Shown in pieces: positions 28,840 through 37,610 of a DNA stretch of 64,000 bases (positions are counted from its first letter, which is position 1; every line of letters starts with the position of its first letter). Made by a program: the position numbers and the translations under genes. The stretch is from Rhodoferax sp. (GTDB lineage Bacteria > Pseudomonadota > Gammaproteobacteria > Burkholderiales > Burkholderiaceae_C): assembly GCF_028714215.1 (NCBI RefSeq), contig NZ_JAQTMS010000007.1, positions 62,001-126,000 of the forward strand, read 5' to 3'. Under the pieces are notes generated by a model. The model did no database searches. It saw only the letters and a program-made list of their open reading frames with translations, and was not told the origin of the DNA.

Positions 28840-31800
28840 TTAATCATCAAATCCTTGGCGCTTTGTCTGGCGTGCAATCAGTAGTTGGTGTGCGTCCTGG
28901 AAATCAGGGGTGTCCAAACCTTCGGTGAACCAGCGGCAAATGGTAGACAGCAGGGTCGGGCGCTTTTTGCCCTGGCTGCGCAACAAGCCCGCCAGACTGG
29001 TGGCAGCGCGTAATTCCAGCGATTTCGCGCCCTGTTGCTGGCTGATGGCCAGCGCCTGGCGGAAACAGGACTCAGCCGCAAGCGCATCAGGCACAGGTAT
29101 TCGCAGCAAGCATTCGCCCCGGAGCCTGAGGAATTCGCTTTCCTGAAAACGGTCTTCTTTGGCTTGCACCACCAACAGCGCCGTGGTGGTGCCCGACAGT
29201 GCCTCTTCCCACTGTCCCAAACGCATCTGGGCATCAATCAGCGGTGCCAGGAAGAAGGCCTCGATGCCACTCATTGCGGCGCGAACGGTGTCAACCCCCA
29301 TCTGCAACTGGGCAACACCTTGTGCCTCGCCCTGCATGACCATGGTCCAGCCCTGGAAGGCCAGGCCTGACAGCCGCCACAGCGGAAACCCATGTTGATG
29401 GGCCTGCGCCAAGGTGCTCTCTGCCAATTCACGGGTGCTGTCGATTTGTCTCAGCCAGCGGGTGAGCACCATGACATGGGCACTGGCGTAACACTGGCTG
29501 TACGGGTGCTGGGTTTCACGCGCCAAGGCCAGCGTTTTTTCACCGATGGCCCGTGCCTGATCCGGGAAACCCTGAAGCCACAACACCCAGGCCAATTGGG
29601 AACCGGTAGAGACACAGATGTTTTCGCCCAGCTCGCGCACCATGATGTCGTGATGCGCCGCCTGGTACAGGGCCATGCCTTGCTCCTGGTGCTGCCGGGC
29701 TTGGCTGAGCTGCCCGGTCCAGAGCAGGCTGTTGCCCATGGCGTAGTGGGCTTTTTGAAGGTGCAGCGGGTCAAGGTCCCGCTGCGCCAGTTGCAGCATT
29801 TGGTTCGCCAGTTCGAGCGAGTGGACATGCCCGACGCGCGAACTTGAGCCCAGCCACAAACCCCATGTGGCCTTGAACAAGCCGTTGCGGTCGCCCAAGC
29901 CTTGCGCCAGTTGTGCGGCCCGGGTGTACTGGGCTGCCACTTCTTCCGAGCCATACCCCCGGGTGGCGATCAGGGTCGAACCCAGGCTGGTGCACAGCGC
30001 AAATTCCAGTCGGTCGCGCTCGGTCGAAGGGGGCAGTGTCAGCAACAGTTGCAGGCCGGTGTTGAAGTGCTCCATGGCCTCGGCATTGGCTGAACTCAAA
30101 GCGGCGCGTTGCCCGGCTTTGAGCCAGTAGTCGAACGCCTGGCGTGTTTCGCCGCCGGATGACAAATGCCGCGCCAACAATTCAGGCTGGGTGGCCACCA
30201 CATCGGGAAAATGGCTCAGCAAGGCCTGTGCAATGCGCTGGTGCGCGGCAAGACGGGCCGGTTTGGTTTGCGATTGGTAGGCCGCCTCCTGAATCAGGGC
30301 GTGCCTGAATTGGCAGCAGGTGCGGTCGATTCTGGAGATCAAGCCGGCCTCTTGCAAGGCACTCAGCCCGTGGGTCAACTCAGGTGAGTTCGCCGGGAAA
30401 ATTTTGCGCAGCACATCCAGATCAAACTCCCGCCCCAGTGTGGCGGCGAGTTGCGCGGTGGCCTTGGCCTGGCCCAGGCTGTCCATGCGTGCGGCCAGCA
30501 AATCGTGCAAGGTGGCGGGAATACTGGCTTGGCTGTGGGTGCAGGCCAATTTGCTCATTTCCTCGACAAACAGCGGTACGCCGTCTGCTCGTTCCACAAT
30601 GCGTTCGATGGTGTCGGCTGGCATGTCGGTTCGCAGCGAGGCGATCATGCGCATCACCTCCTTCGCCGCCAACGGTGCCAGCACCAGGGTGCGCTCCAGT
30701 GATTGCGGCCAGGGGGGATCAAAGTCAGGCCGTGCGGTCAATATCGCCAGAATCGCATGACGGCCTTTTCGCTCAACGAACAGGGTCAACAGTTCCAGCG
30801 TGGACGGGTCGATCCAATGCAGGTCTTCCACAACGAACAGCACGGGTTGCCGCGTCGCCAGTGCATCGAAAAGCTCAAGCAAAATGAGCTGGGTCTGCTC
30901 CTTGTGCTTTTGCGGGGAGGCCTCGGGCAAGGTGTGGCGCCCGTCCTGCGGCAGCGAAAGCAGCGCCGTGAGCAAGGGCACTGCGGTGGGTGCCGAGGCC
31001 GGAAAGCGGGCTTCAAAATACGCCACCAGTTTGCCCGTGCGCACGGTGGGGGAATCTTCGTGCGCAAAGCCAATCACAGCTTCGAGCAAGGTCATCAGCG
31101 GATGAAACGGCGATTGGCTGAATTCCGGGAAACAACGCAGCTCACGAACAGCATGCGGCTGGTCTGCCAGGCGCTCTTTCAAGGTGTGCAGCAAGCGCGA
31201 CTTGCCGATACCCGCATCGCCCTGAAGCAGCACCACATGGCGCGTGCCTTGGGTTGACTCTTGCCACAAGCCCAGGAGTTCGTCGATCTCGGCCTTTCGC
31301 CCGGCAAAGGGGGTGAGCTGTGTGGCGGCATCGAGCCGGGTGCGCGCACCACTTTCACGCACCACCTTGAACAGCTCCAGCGCCTGCCCGAATCCGGCCA
31401 TGGGCTGTGCGCCCAGGCTGATGCAATCGAAATACCCGGCCACCACATCATGGGTGTTCTGGCTGATGGTCACCTTTTTCTGCCTGCTGGTGTGGCGCAG
31501 CGCCATCGCCATGCGCGTGGTCCGGCCCGAGGTGTCCGGCATGGCCGCATCACTGCCGGTGATGATCAAACCGGTGTGAACGGCGGCGCGAATGTCAACA
31601 CCGGGAACGGCTTCTTGCGTCACGGCCAAAGCGGCCAGCACGGCGCGGTGGGCCGCGTCCTCGTGCGCTTTCGGGTAGCCAAAATAGGCCAGCAGGCTGC
31701 CACCATGCGTCTGCACCACGTGGCCTGACAAGCGGGCAATGATCGCCACGCAACGCGCCTGGGGGGCGTGCAGCAAGGCCATGGCCTCATCGGGGTCGTC

Positions 31801-32688
31801 GAACACGTCGTGCACCAATTCGCAGTACATCACGGTAACCTGGCACCGCTGCGCCGGCAATGGCAGCGGGGCTTGCGCATGCGGTGCAGGCAGCGCACCG
31901 GCCGATTTGCGTTGTGCGGTTCCTTGGCGAATACGCTCAGCGAGTTGCAGGGTCTCCTCACTGGGCAATACCCCCAGCTCCTTTTTCAGCTGGCGGCAAC
32001 AAGCGTCAAACTGGCCGAGAGCCGCCATGATTTGCCCATTGAACGCATGCAGAAGCATGACCCGTCGGCAGGCATCTTCATTCAGAGGCTCCAATTCGCA
32101 GTACCGCAAGGAATATTCCAGTGCCTTCGTGTGCTTGCCCATCGATTCATATTGGTTGGAGAGTCGCTCCAGCAAGGCGAGTGCCCGCAGGCGCAGGCTT
32201 TCGCGCTGCATTTGCAGCCAATGCTCAAAATCCGGGCTGTCGGGTAAAGACATACCTGCCAGGAACTCACCCCGGTACAGGCTCAGGATGGATTCGTCAT
32301 GGCGCAGAGCCTGGGCGTTGTTTTCGGAGGCTGTGGGTCGCTGACCCGTGAAGCTGCGCACATCGATATCCACCTTTGCAACAAAGCGGATACTGTCCTT
32401 GCTGGCAAAAAACAGCACCTCGCCCGAGGGTAATTCCAACACCCGGCGCAAATCCGCCAACGTCCTGCGCAAATTGCCGCGTGCCGTGGTGGCGCTGTTG
32501 TTACCCCACAGCAGATTGGCCAACACTTCCCGTTTGTGCTCCCGCTGCCATTCCACCGCCAGATAGGCCAGCAGGGCGCGCATCTTGAGATAAGACAAGC
32601 CAGTGACGGGACATCCGCTCAATTGAGCATCAAAACCGCCCAATAGCCGCAATTGAAGACCTTGGCAGGCGCTAGGAGGTGTAGTCAT
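28840..32688 (-). CDS. SARP/BTAD regulator fused to cyclase-like, AAA ATPase and helical-repeat domains
   Basis: A 1282-residue multidomain regulator. Residues about 1-110 form an OmpR-like winged helix and 115-270 a bacterial transcriptional activation domain, as in SARP activators. Residues about 285-440 (VTVMYCELV through FELFKV-like end) resemble a class III nucleotide cyclase, but the usual metal Asp appears replaced (CEL where DIVG-type is expected), so it may be inactive. An AAA/STAND ATPase follows with Walker A GDAGIGKSRLL (near 491-501) and Walker B VLFVVEDLHWID (near 622). The rest is TPR-like. The protein is divergent from the pilus cluster, the natural candidate target. The ATG at 32688 lacks a clear ribosome binding site. 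Confidence 0.88.
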   Translation of the reverse strand: MTTPPSACQGLQLRLLGGFDAQLSGCPVTGLSYLKMRALLAYLAVEWQREHKREVLANLLWGNNSATTARGNLRRTLADLRRVLELPSGEVLFFASKDSIRFVAKVDIDVRSFTGQRPTASENNAQALRHDESILSLYRGEFLAGMSLPDSPDFEHWLQMQRESLRLRALALLERLSNQYESMGKHTKALEYSLRYCELEPLNEDACRRVMLLHAFNGQIMAALGQFDACCRQLKKELGVLPSEETLQLAERIRQGTAQRKSAGALPAPHAQAPLPLPAQRCQVTVMYCELVHDVFDDPDEAMALLHAPQARCVAIIARLSGHVVQTHGGSLLAYFGYPKAHEDAAHRAVLAALAVTQEAVPGVDIRAAVHTGLIITGSDAAMPDTSGRTTRMAMALRHTSRQKKVTISQNTHDVVAGYFDCISLGAQPMAGFGQALELFKVVRESGARTRLDAATQLTPFAGRKAEIDELLGLWQESTQGTRHVVLLQGDAGIGKSRLLHTLKERLADQPHAVRELRCFPEFSQSPFHPLMTLLEAVIGFAHEDSPTVRTGKLVAYFEARFPASAPTAVPLLTALLSLPQDGRHTLPEASPQKHKEQTQLILLELFDALATRQPVLFVVEDLHWIDPSTLELLTLFVERKGRHAILAILTARPDFDPPWPQSLERTLVLAPLAAKEVMRMIASLRTDMPADTIERIVERADGVPLFVEEMSKLACTHSQASIPATLHDLLAARMDSLGQAKATAQLAATLGREFDLDVLRKIFPANSPELTHGLSALQEAGLISRIDRTCCQFRHALIQEAAYQSQTKPARLAAHQRIAQALLSHFPDVVATQPELLARHLSSGGETRQAFDYWLKAGQRAALSSANAEAMEHFNTGLQLLLTLPPSTERDRLEFALCTSLGSTLIATRGYGSEEVAAQYTRAAQLAQGLGDRNGLFKATWGLWLGSSSRVGHVHSLELANQMLQLAQRDLDPLHLQKAHYAMGNSLLWTGQLSQARQHQEQGMALYQAAHHDIMVRELGENICVSTGSQLAWVLWLQGFPDQARAIGEKTLALARETQHPYSQCYASAHVMVLTRWLRQIDSTRELAESTLAQAHQHGFPLWRLSGLAFQGWTMVMQGEAQGVAQLQMGVDTVRAAMSGIEAFFLAPLIDAQMRLGQWEEALSGTTTALLVVQAKEDRFQESEFLRLRGECLLRIPVPDALAAESCFRQALAISQQQGAKSLELRAATSLAGLLRSQGKKRPTLLSTICRWFTEGLDTPDFQDAHQLLIARQTKRQGFDD

Positions 32689-32704
32689 GAACGATTGGCG
32701 AACG
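32687..32704 (+). promoter_or_regulatory. SARP-like heptamer repeat overlapping the regulator start codon
   Basis: ATGAACG (32687-32693) and GCGAACG (32698-32704) have starts 11 bp apart. The 20-bp block 32689-32708 matches 32804-32823 at 19 of 20 bases. It covers the start codon of the 28840-32688 gene, which suggests autorepression or a shared divergent operator. This is inference from spacing and repetition. Confidence 0.55.
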
Positions 32705-32801
32705 CTGGAATGGTGTGTATTGAATCATGCCATTTTCAGGCATAGGAGGCTGCGCGACAGCGTGCCGGGCGCGAAGACCCCGATCGAGACCAAGATGGCT
32801 T

Positions 32802-32834
32802 GCGAACGATTGGCGAACGGTGGCTTCATAAGAT
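32802..32834 (+). promoter_or_regulatory. SARP-like operator and -10 region of the pilus cluster
   Basis: A perfect heptamer direct repeat GCGAACG at 32802-32808 and 32813-32819 has an 11-bp period, one helical turn. It is followed 7-9 bp later by -10-like CATAAG or TAAGAT (32827-32834). SARP activators are known to bind heptamers at 11-bp intervals about 8 bp upstream of the -10 box. A leader of about 80 nt follows with the hairpin GACCCA/TGGGTC (32843-32859). No gene is otherwise evident in 32689-32921. Confidence 0.6.
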
Positions 32835-32921
32835 TCAGCCGCGGACCCACCTGATGGGTCGGTACGAGGCGGTCGCCCACTTTGAGGCGTTGCCATTCGC
32901 TTTAACGTGGAGGAGTCATCC

Positions 32922-33713
32922 GTGTCCCAAAAATTTCGCCCCAGCCGCCGCAATGCCGCCGGGTTTACCTTGGTCGAAATGGCCATTGTGCTGGCTGTGA
33001 TCGGTCTCGTCATTGGTGCCATCGCCATCGGCAAGGATGTTCAGCGCAACGCTGAATACACCAAGATCAAGAACAAATTCATTGACCAGTGGGAGCAGTC
33101 TTACAACCAGTATTACCAGCGCACCGGCGTGGTGCTGGGCGACAGTCAGACGGCACCGCGTCTGATGGTTAATGGTGAGCGCTATGCGCCTGTGGAGGTC
33201 CTTTCAATGTCCGGCGGCAATATGACTGGCGTGACCAGCCCTGGCAGCGTCTGCAACGGGGCCACCGGTGCCAACATGGGCACTGCGGCCACCAACGTCG
33301 CCATGCGCACGCTATTTACGCAGGCTGGCATCCGCATGGCACCGGGGCGTGCCGAAGGCTTTGAGGATCGCTATGTTTACCTCGACAGCAACGGCAACCC
33401 ACAGGAAATCCAGGTTTGTTTTCAGTGGAATCCCCCAAGTAATGCGTCGGGTTCCGGCAACGTGATGGTCATCACCGGTCTGACCCCGGATTTGGCACGC
33501 ATGTTGGACCAGATGGTGGATGGCAAGCCTGATGCACAGGAGGGTCGCTTTCGCATGCAGGGCGTTGCCAACGGTGTGGCCAATGCGCCAGGCGTGCCAT
33601 GGAACCGAACCAACGACGACTCAATCGCCAGCCCAGCTGCCGCTGGAGATAACCTCCAGCGGGACGAGAGCCAGGTCGCGACGGTGGTGGCCATCTACAA
33701 GATGAACCAGTAA
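32922..33713 (+). CDS. Type IV prepilin-like protein, first paralogue
   Basis: A 263-residue protein with a class III leader: cleavage after Gly14 would give mature FTLVE with the conserved Glu5 and a hydrophobic helix (MAIVLAVIGLVIGAIAIG). The large C-terminal domain contains DSNGNPQEIQVCFQW, an EF-hand-like acidic loop, and LTPDLARMLDQMVDGKPDA. GTG 32922 is preferred over GTG 32907 because GGAGG sits 8 bp before it. It is the first gene of the cluster and about 60 percent like the next one over the N-terminal half. It probably encodes a pilin subunit. Confidence 0.88.
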   Translation: MSQKFRPSRRNAAGFTLVEMAIVLAVIGLVIGAIAIGKDVQRNAEYTKIKNKFIDQWEQSYNQYYQRTGVVLGDSQTAPRLMVNGERYAPVEVLSMSGGNMTGVTSPGSVCNGATGANMGTAATNVAMRTLFTQAGIRMAPGRAEGFEDRYVYLDSNGNPQEIQVCFQWNPPSNASGSGNVMVITGLTPDLARMLDQMVDGKPDAQEGRFRMQGVANGVANAPGVPWNRTNDDSIASPAAAGDNLQRDESQVATVVAIYKMNQ

Positions 33714-33737
33714 CCCCCCAATTCCAGGAGAATTCTC

Positions 33738-34613
33738 ATGCAACAAGCTACTTTGGGCCGCCACTTGCAGCGCGGCTTCACCCTGGTGGAGATGGCGATT
33801 GTGTTGACCGTCATCGGCCTCATCATTGGTGCCATCGCCATTGGCAAGGACGTTCAGCGCAACGCTGAATACCAGAAGGTCGCCAACAAATTCCTCTACC
33901 AGTGGAAGCAGTCTTATGACCAGTATTACCAGCGCAGCGGCGTGGTGGTAGGGGACTGCCAGCAGGCCCCTACCTACATGGTCAATGGCGGTGAAACCAC
34001 GATTGGTGGTGCCGGGGCCTGCGCCCGCCCGGGGGGGCAGGCGGTGGCGGGGATTCCCGAAAGCTTTGGCAACACCGGTCTGAAAGTCTGCGAGGGTCAG
34101 GGCTACGCACCTGCCACAACCGGTGCCGGTGATGCGGGTCTGGCCGCTCAAGCCCTGCGCACCTTGATGACGCACATCGGCATTCGGCCACCGCCGGGGC
34201 GAGGCGAAGGGCATGAAGACCGTTACCTCTACCAAGACTCGAACGGCAATGCGGCCGAAGTGCAGGTCTGCTTTCAATGGAACCCGCCCGGAACCGCCAG
34301 CGGCGCTGGCAATGTGATGGTGGTGCGCGGCTTGACCCCTGACCTGGCCCGCTTTCTGGATCAGGTGATCGACGGCAAGCCCGACTCGCGGGAGGGGCGT
34401 TTTCGCATTCAGGGACGCGCTGCGCATGCAGGCGCGGCTACCGCCAACGGGCCAGGCACCGCCTGGGAGGCCAACAACACCATCGCCAGCGTCATCCAGA
34501 CGGCTGATGCCGCGACAGGTGCCGCGGCCCCCGGCGCGGCCACTGCCACCGGTCGCCAGTTTGACGAGGATCGGGTGGTACTGCTGACGGCCCACTGGAT
34601 CATGGAGCAATAA
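33738..34613 (+). CDS. Type IV prepilin-like protein, second paralogue
   Basis: A 291-residue paralogue of the preceding gene, with cleavage expected after Gly13 (mature FTLVE). The segment IGAIAIGKDVQRNAEY is identical to the first copy and the DNA there is also nearly identical, which indicates tandem duplication. It keeps YQDSNGNAAEVQVCFQWNP and LTPDLARFLDQVIDGKPDS. An insertion rich in Gly and Cys near residues 75-125 and a C-terminal Ala-rich segment make it longer. The ribosome binding site AGGAGA lies 7-12 bp upstream. It may be the major or a minor pilin; the sequence does not decide. Confidence 0.88.
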   Translation: MQQATLGRHLQRGFTLVEMAIVLTVIGLIIGAIAIGKDVQRNAEYQKVANKFLYQWKQSYDQYYQRSGVVVGDCQQAPTYMVNGGETTIGGAGACARPGGQAVAGIPESFGNTGLKVCEGQGYAPATTGAGDAGLAAQALRTLMTHIGIRPPPGRGEGHEDRYLYQDSNGNAAEVQVCFQWNPPGTASGAGNVMVVRGLTPDLARFLDQVIDGKPDSREGRFRIQGRAAHAGAATANGPGTAWEANNTIASVIQTADAATGAAAPGAATATGRQFDEDRVVLLTAHWIMEQ

Positions 34614-34615
34614 GC

Positions 34616-35086
34616 ATGACCCAGCGCCGCCGTTCACTGGTGTGGCTGGCCGTGTCCATCGTCCTTTTGACGGCCGGCGCATGGCTGGCGCGCAGTGGGC
34701 TGAGTCAGTTGTCCGCCGAACGTCGTGCCACGGCAGAGCTCAACGCCAAAAGAGTGGCTCTGGAAAGCCTGTTGCCTGAGGCAGAGCGACGCGAAAAGTT
34801 CGCAGCTCTCTCTGAGAAGTTATCCGCGGAGGTTGCGCGGCTGGGGTTTCAATCAGAGCAATGGGCTGAACAACGCATTCAGCGCCTGCCTGGGGTGGCG
34901 GCACGTCGTGAGGCCGATGTGCTGTTGCACGAACTGGCGGGAGGAAACGGCCGCTTGTTCGCCGCTGACACGTTTGATATGGGCGTTTTGTCGCCCGAGG
35001 CGGGGCTGTTTTCAACACCTGCGACGGGTGAGCGGGGCATCAGCCTGGCGGCAACTGGCTCGCTGTATTTCAGGATCGGCAAATGA
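34616..35086 (+). CDS. PilO/MshJ-like inner-membrane assembly protein
   Basis: A 156-residue bitopic protein: a short basic N-terminus, one transmembrane helix (about residues 9-27), a coiled coil (about 30-75) and a small periplasmic domain. This topology and its place before a PilMN-like gene fit PilO, GspM or MshJ, which bridge the inner-membrane platform. Direct sequence similarity is weak, so the name rests mainly on context. It starts 2 bp after the previous stop and overlaps the next gene by 4 bp. Confidence 0.6.
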   Translation: MTQRRRSLVWLAVSIVLLTAGAWLARSGLSQLSAERRATAELNAKRVALESLLPEAERREKFAALSEKLSAEVARLGFQSEQWAEQRIQRLPGVAARREADVLLHELAGGNGRLFAADTFDMGVLSPEAGLFSTPATGERGISLAATGSLYFRIGK

Positions 35087-36366
35087 GCATGAACGAAGAC
35101 ATCTTCTATGTCAGCGATGAGCGATGGTTCAGGCTGACGGCGCAAGGCTTGGTCGAAACTCCTGCCTGGCCCAGGCTCACAGGCCCGGCACGGGTGGTCA
35201 TTGATGGTGACACACTCATCATGGGCATTGAGCGCCAGGAAGGCAAGCTGGCCCATGCGGCATCACGCATCGAAAAGCGTTTGCGGCAGGAAGGGTTGGT
35301 TGAAGGCCCGGCACATGTGCGCATCGAGGCGCATCAAGCGGTTCCTGAGGGCGTACAGGCGTTTTACGGCGCGCTCTTGCTTGAATCCTGGCAGCGTTTG
35401 AGCCAATGGGCCAACGACCAGAGCGACCATTGCCAGTTGTTGCCACTGTCTTCACTGTTGCCGGTGGGCGCGGGAAAAGGACGGGCGTGCATTGTGCACA
35501 GCGGGTTGCGACTGCATTTTTATGCCCACGGCAAAGGTGGGCCGACCTACCTCAACGTGGCGGTCGCCGGTCGTGGCGACGCTGAGCTTGCTGCCGCTGT
35601 GCGCCTGTTGGCTGAGCGCTGCCGTGCTGAACTCGCCCGTGGCGTGGCAGCGCCGGTGGTGTGGTATTCGCTGTCCGAGACAGCGGCTGATCTCATCACC
35701 CGGCTGAGTGAGCAGTTTGCAGGTCGCACGGCGTTTGCGGTGCTGTCGGCAAGTCATACGACGCTGGCGCGGGGCATGAAAATGGCGTTGCCAGCCCTCG
35801 TGCGCCAGGCTGGAGTGCGTGTCGGTGGCATGACGAGCCAGGCGCGCATGGCCTGGATGATGGAGCGAAGCGCGCCCGCGGTGGCGGCCAGTGCGGCAAC
35901 GATCGCCCTTGGCCTGGGTGCATTGGGCGGTGGGGCCTATCTGTGGGCGCACAAGGAAAAAAGCCAGCGCACGGAACCAGCCGTCCAGGTCACGCTGCTT
36001 GAACAGCGTATCCATAAGGCCGCCAGCAGGGTGTTGCCGCAAGACGCACAAGCCGCAGGTGCATTCGCGCGCCAGATGGCCGTGGGCACGGTTTATGACC
36101 CGGTGCGCATGCTGACCCTGCTGCGTACTACCGCGGGTACCGAGGTGCGCATCCTGCGTCTGCGCCTGGAAGCCGCGGGTGATAAAGGCAAAAGTTTCTA
36201 TTTTGATGGTGTGGCCAGCGGCACCGAACCGATCGGCCGACTTCTGGCGTACTTGCGCAGCGAAGGCTGGCAAGCACAGTCGCTTGTGCCCTCCGATCAA
36301 ACGCCAGGTTCGTTTTCTTATCGGCTGGTGCCAGCGGATAGTCCAAAGCAAAGGAAAGCAGCATGA
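35083..36366 (+). CDS. PilM/PilN (MshI/GspL)-like assembly platform protein
   Basis: A 427-residue protein with a cytoplasmic part (about residues 1-255) that could adopt the actin-like fold of PilM or GspL, a transmembrane helix (about 267-290, AATIALGLGALGGGAYLW) and a periplasmic part with a PilN/GspL-like ferredoxin-type pattern (about 330-420). I see no clear nucleotide-binding signature. The arrangement matches MshI of MSHA pili, where PilM- and PilN-like parts lie in one chain. ATGA overlaps couple it to both neighbours. Assignment is by topology and context. Confidence 0.6.
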   Translation: MSMNEDIFYVSDERWFRLTAQGLVETPAWPRLTGPARVVIDGDTLIMGIERQEGKLAHAASRIEKRLRQEGLVEGPAHVRIEAHQAVPEGVQAFYGALLLESWQRLSQWANDQSDHCQLLPLSSLLPVGAGKGRACIVHSGLRLHFYAHGKGGPTYLNVAVAGRGDAELAAAVRLLAERCRAELARGVAAPVVWYSLSETAADLITRLSEQFAGRTAFAVLSASHTTLARGMKMALPALVRQAGVRVGGMTSQARMAWMMERSAPAVAASAATIALGLGALGGGAYLWAHKEKSQRTEPAVQVTLLEQRIHKAASRVLPQDAQAAGAFARQMAVGTVYDPVRMLTLLRTTAGTEVRILRLRLEAAGDKGKSFYFDGVASGTEPIGRLLAYLRSEGWQAQSLVPSDQTPGSFSYRLVPADSPKQRKAA

Positions 36367-36917
36367 AGTACTTCGCTTTGGTACTGAACGGCGTGGCCAT
36401 CGTGGTGCTCGGTTGGGGGCTGGGCGGTGTGGTCGATCTGCTTGGGGATAAGACCCGGCAGGTTGCGCCGCTGGCCTTGCCGGAAATGCGTCCGATCACC
36501 CAGGACGCACTTGCCGCGCAACAGGAAACCGTTGCGGCGCTGGAGAAGATTTCGGCGGTGGACGGTGCACGCGCACCTGCGCAAGACCAGGCCGGTGCGC
36601 ATCTGGTGACCTTGCCACCTGCAGGTGCACCTGGTTCGGATGGACCACAGCTACCCAGTCGGCACCTGAACCTTCTGGCCCGCATGGCCAATGAAGAGGT
36701 GGCCGTGATTGACGGAAACATTGTGCGCAAGGGGCAGCTTTTGCCGCAAGGTGGCCGGGTTCTGCACATCAAGCCCTCCCAAGTCACTGTTCAGGAAACC
36801 AAGGGCAAGCAGGACTTGAAGGTGGATATCGGCGGCTTGCGGGTTGGCACCTTGCGATGGGGCACGCCCTTGCCGCAAGACGCTTTGCCAATTTCAAATG
36901 AAAGCACAAAACCATGA
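36363..36917 (+). CDS. PilP/GspB/MshK-like periplasmic protein
   Basis: A 184-residue protein with an N-terminal transmembrane helix (about residues 4-26), a linker rich in Ala, Pro and Gln, and a small beta domain (about 110-175; AVIDGNIVRKGQLLPQGG then VLHIKPSQVTVQE). That domain resembles the HR-type beta sandwich of PilP, GspC and MshK, which contacts the secretin. Order between the PilMN-like gene and the secretin supports this role. Start and stop both overlap neighbours by 4 bp. Confidence 0.6.
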   Translation: MKYFALVLNGVAIVVLGWGLGGVVDLLGDKTRQVAPLALPEMRPITQDALAAQQETVAALEKISAVDGARAPAQDQAGAHLVTLPPAGAPGSDGPQLPSRHLNLLARMANEEVAVIDGNIVRKGQLLPQGGRVLHIKPSQVTVQETKGKQDLKVDIGGLRVGTLRWGTPLPQDALPISNESTKP

Positions 36918-37597
36918 ATCGCAGTGTGCTGATCGGACTGGCAAGTGGACTGGCCATACTGACGCTGGGTGCGTTGTGGGTCATGACCGGCACGCAAGGG
37001 GACACGCTGTCGCCACCCAATCCCACGACGGCAGCCCCCCGTGTGGCGGCTTCCGGCGTTTCACCTTATTCCGTGATGGCCAGCGTACCCAACAAGTCGG
37101 TCGATGGCGCCGGTTCTGCCGGGGCAGGCCAGCCTGAATGGGCGGCATCGACAACCCGGTCTGCGAGCGCAACGGCACCAACCACAGGCAAGCCGGAATG
37201 GGCCATGCCAACAGCCCGGCCTGCCGGGCCAGCCAACAGCGCGGCGGCCCCCACCGCGGGCCAACCGGGTGCGCCTTCGATTGAGGCCATCCAGCAGCGT
37301 TTGCAGGCCCAGGTTGCAGGTGGAAAAGTGCCATCCCCGAAGGAACTGGATGCAGCGTTGTCAGACCTGCAACGCAACCAGGGCAAGGATGTGATCGGCG
37401 GGGTGAACATTGCCGCGCTGCGCGAAAACCTGGCACGCGTTGAGCGTCTGCGGCAGATCGCACTTGAGGTTCAGGCCATTGCAAGCAATCCGCAAAAGCA
37501 GGATCAGGCACGTCTGCAGGTCTTGATGACCGAGGTGCGTACCGTGCAGACGGCGATGCAAAGCTCAGCCAGTGCCACGGCGCCAATCGCCAAGTGA
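36914..37597 (+). CDS. Membrane-anchored Ala/Pro-rich protein of unknown function
   Basis: I do not recognise this 227-residue protein. It has an N-terminal transmembrane helix (about residues 5-25), a low-complexity linker (about 30-120) rich in Ala, Pro, Thr and Gly that includes two near-copies of the unit GxPEWAxxTxR, and a helical charged C-terminal domain (about 122-215) likely to form a coiled coil. It is embedded in the pilus cluster with a 4-bp overlap upstream and may be a periplasmic spacer or secretin-associated protein. Confidence 0.7.
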   Translation: MNRSVLIGLASGLAILTLGALWVMTGTQGDTLSPPNPTTAAPRVAASGVSPYSVMASVPNKSVDGAGSAGAGQPEWAASTTRSASATAPTTGKPEWAMPTARPAGPANSAAAPTAGQPGAPSIEAIQQRLQAQVAGGKVPSPKELDAALSDLQRNQGKDVIGGVNIAALRENLARVERLRQIALEVQAIASNPQKQDQARLQVLMTEVRTVQTAMQSSASATAPIAK

Positions 37598-37610
37598 AAC
37601 GCTCGTCAAC

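Noticed and set aside
32773-32853. A short GTG frame after AGGAGG upstream of the pilus cluster
   Set aside because: It runs through the proposed operator and promoter region and encodes nothing recognisable; the ribosome-site-like sequence is probably coincidental.
34031-34037. A run of seven G in the second pilin gene as another phase switch
   Set aside because: The frame is intact and a 7-base run is not exceptional in this GC-rich DNA.
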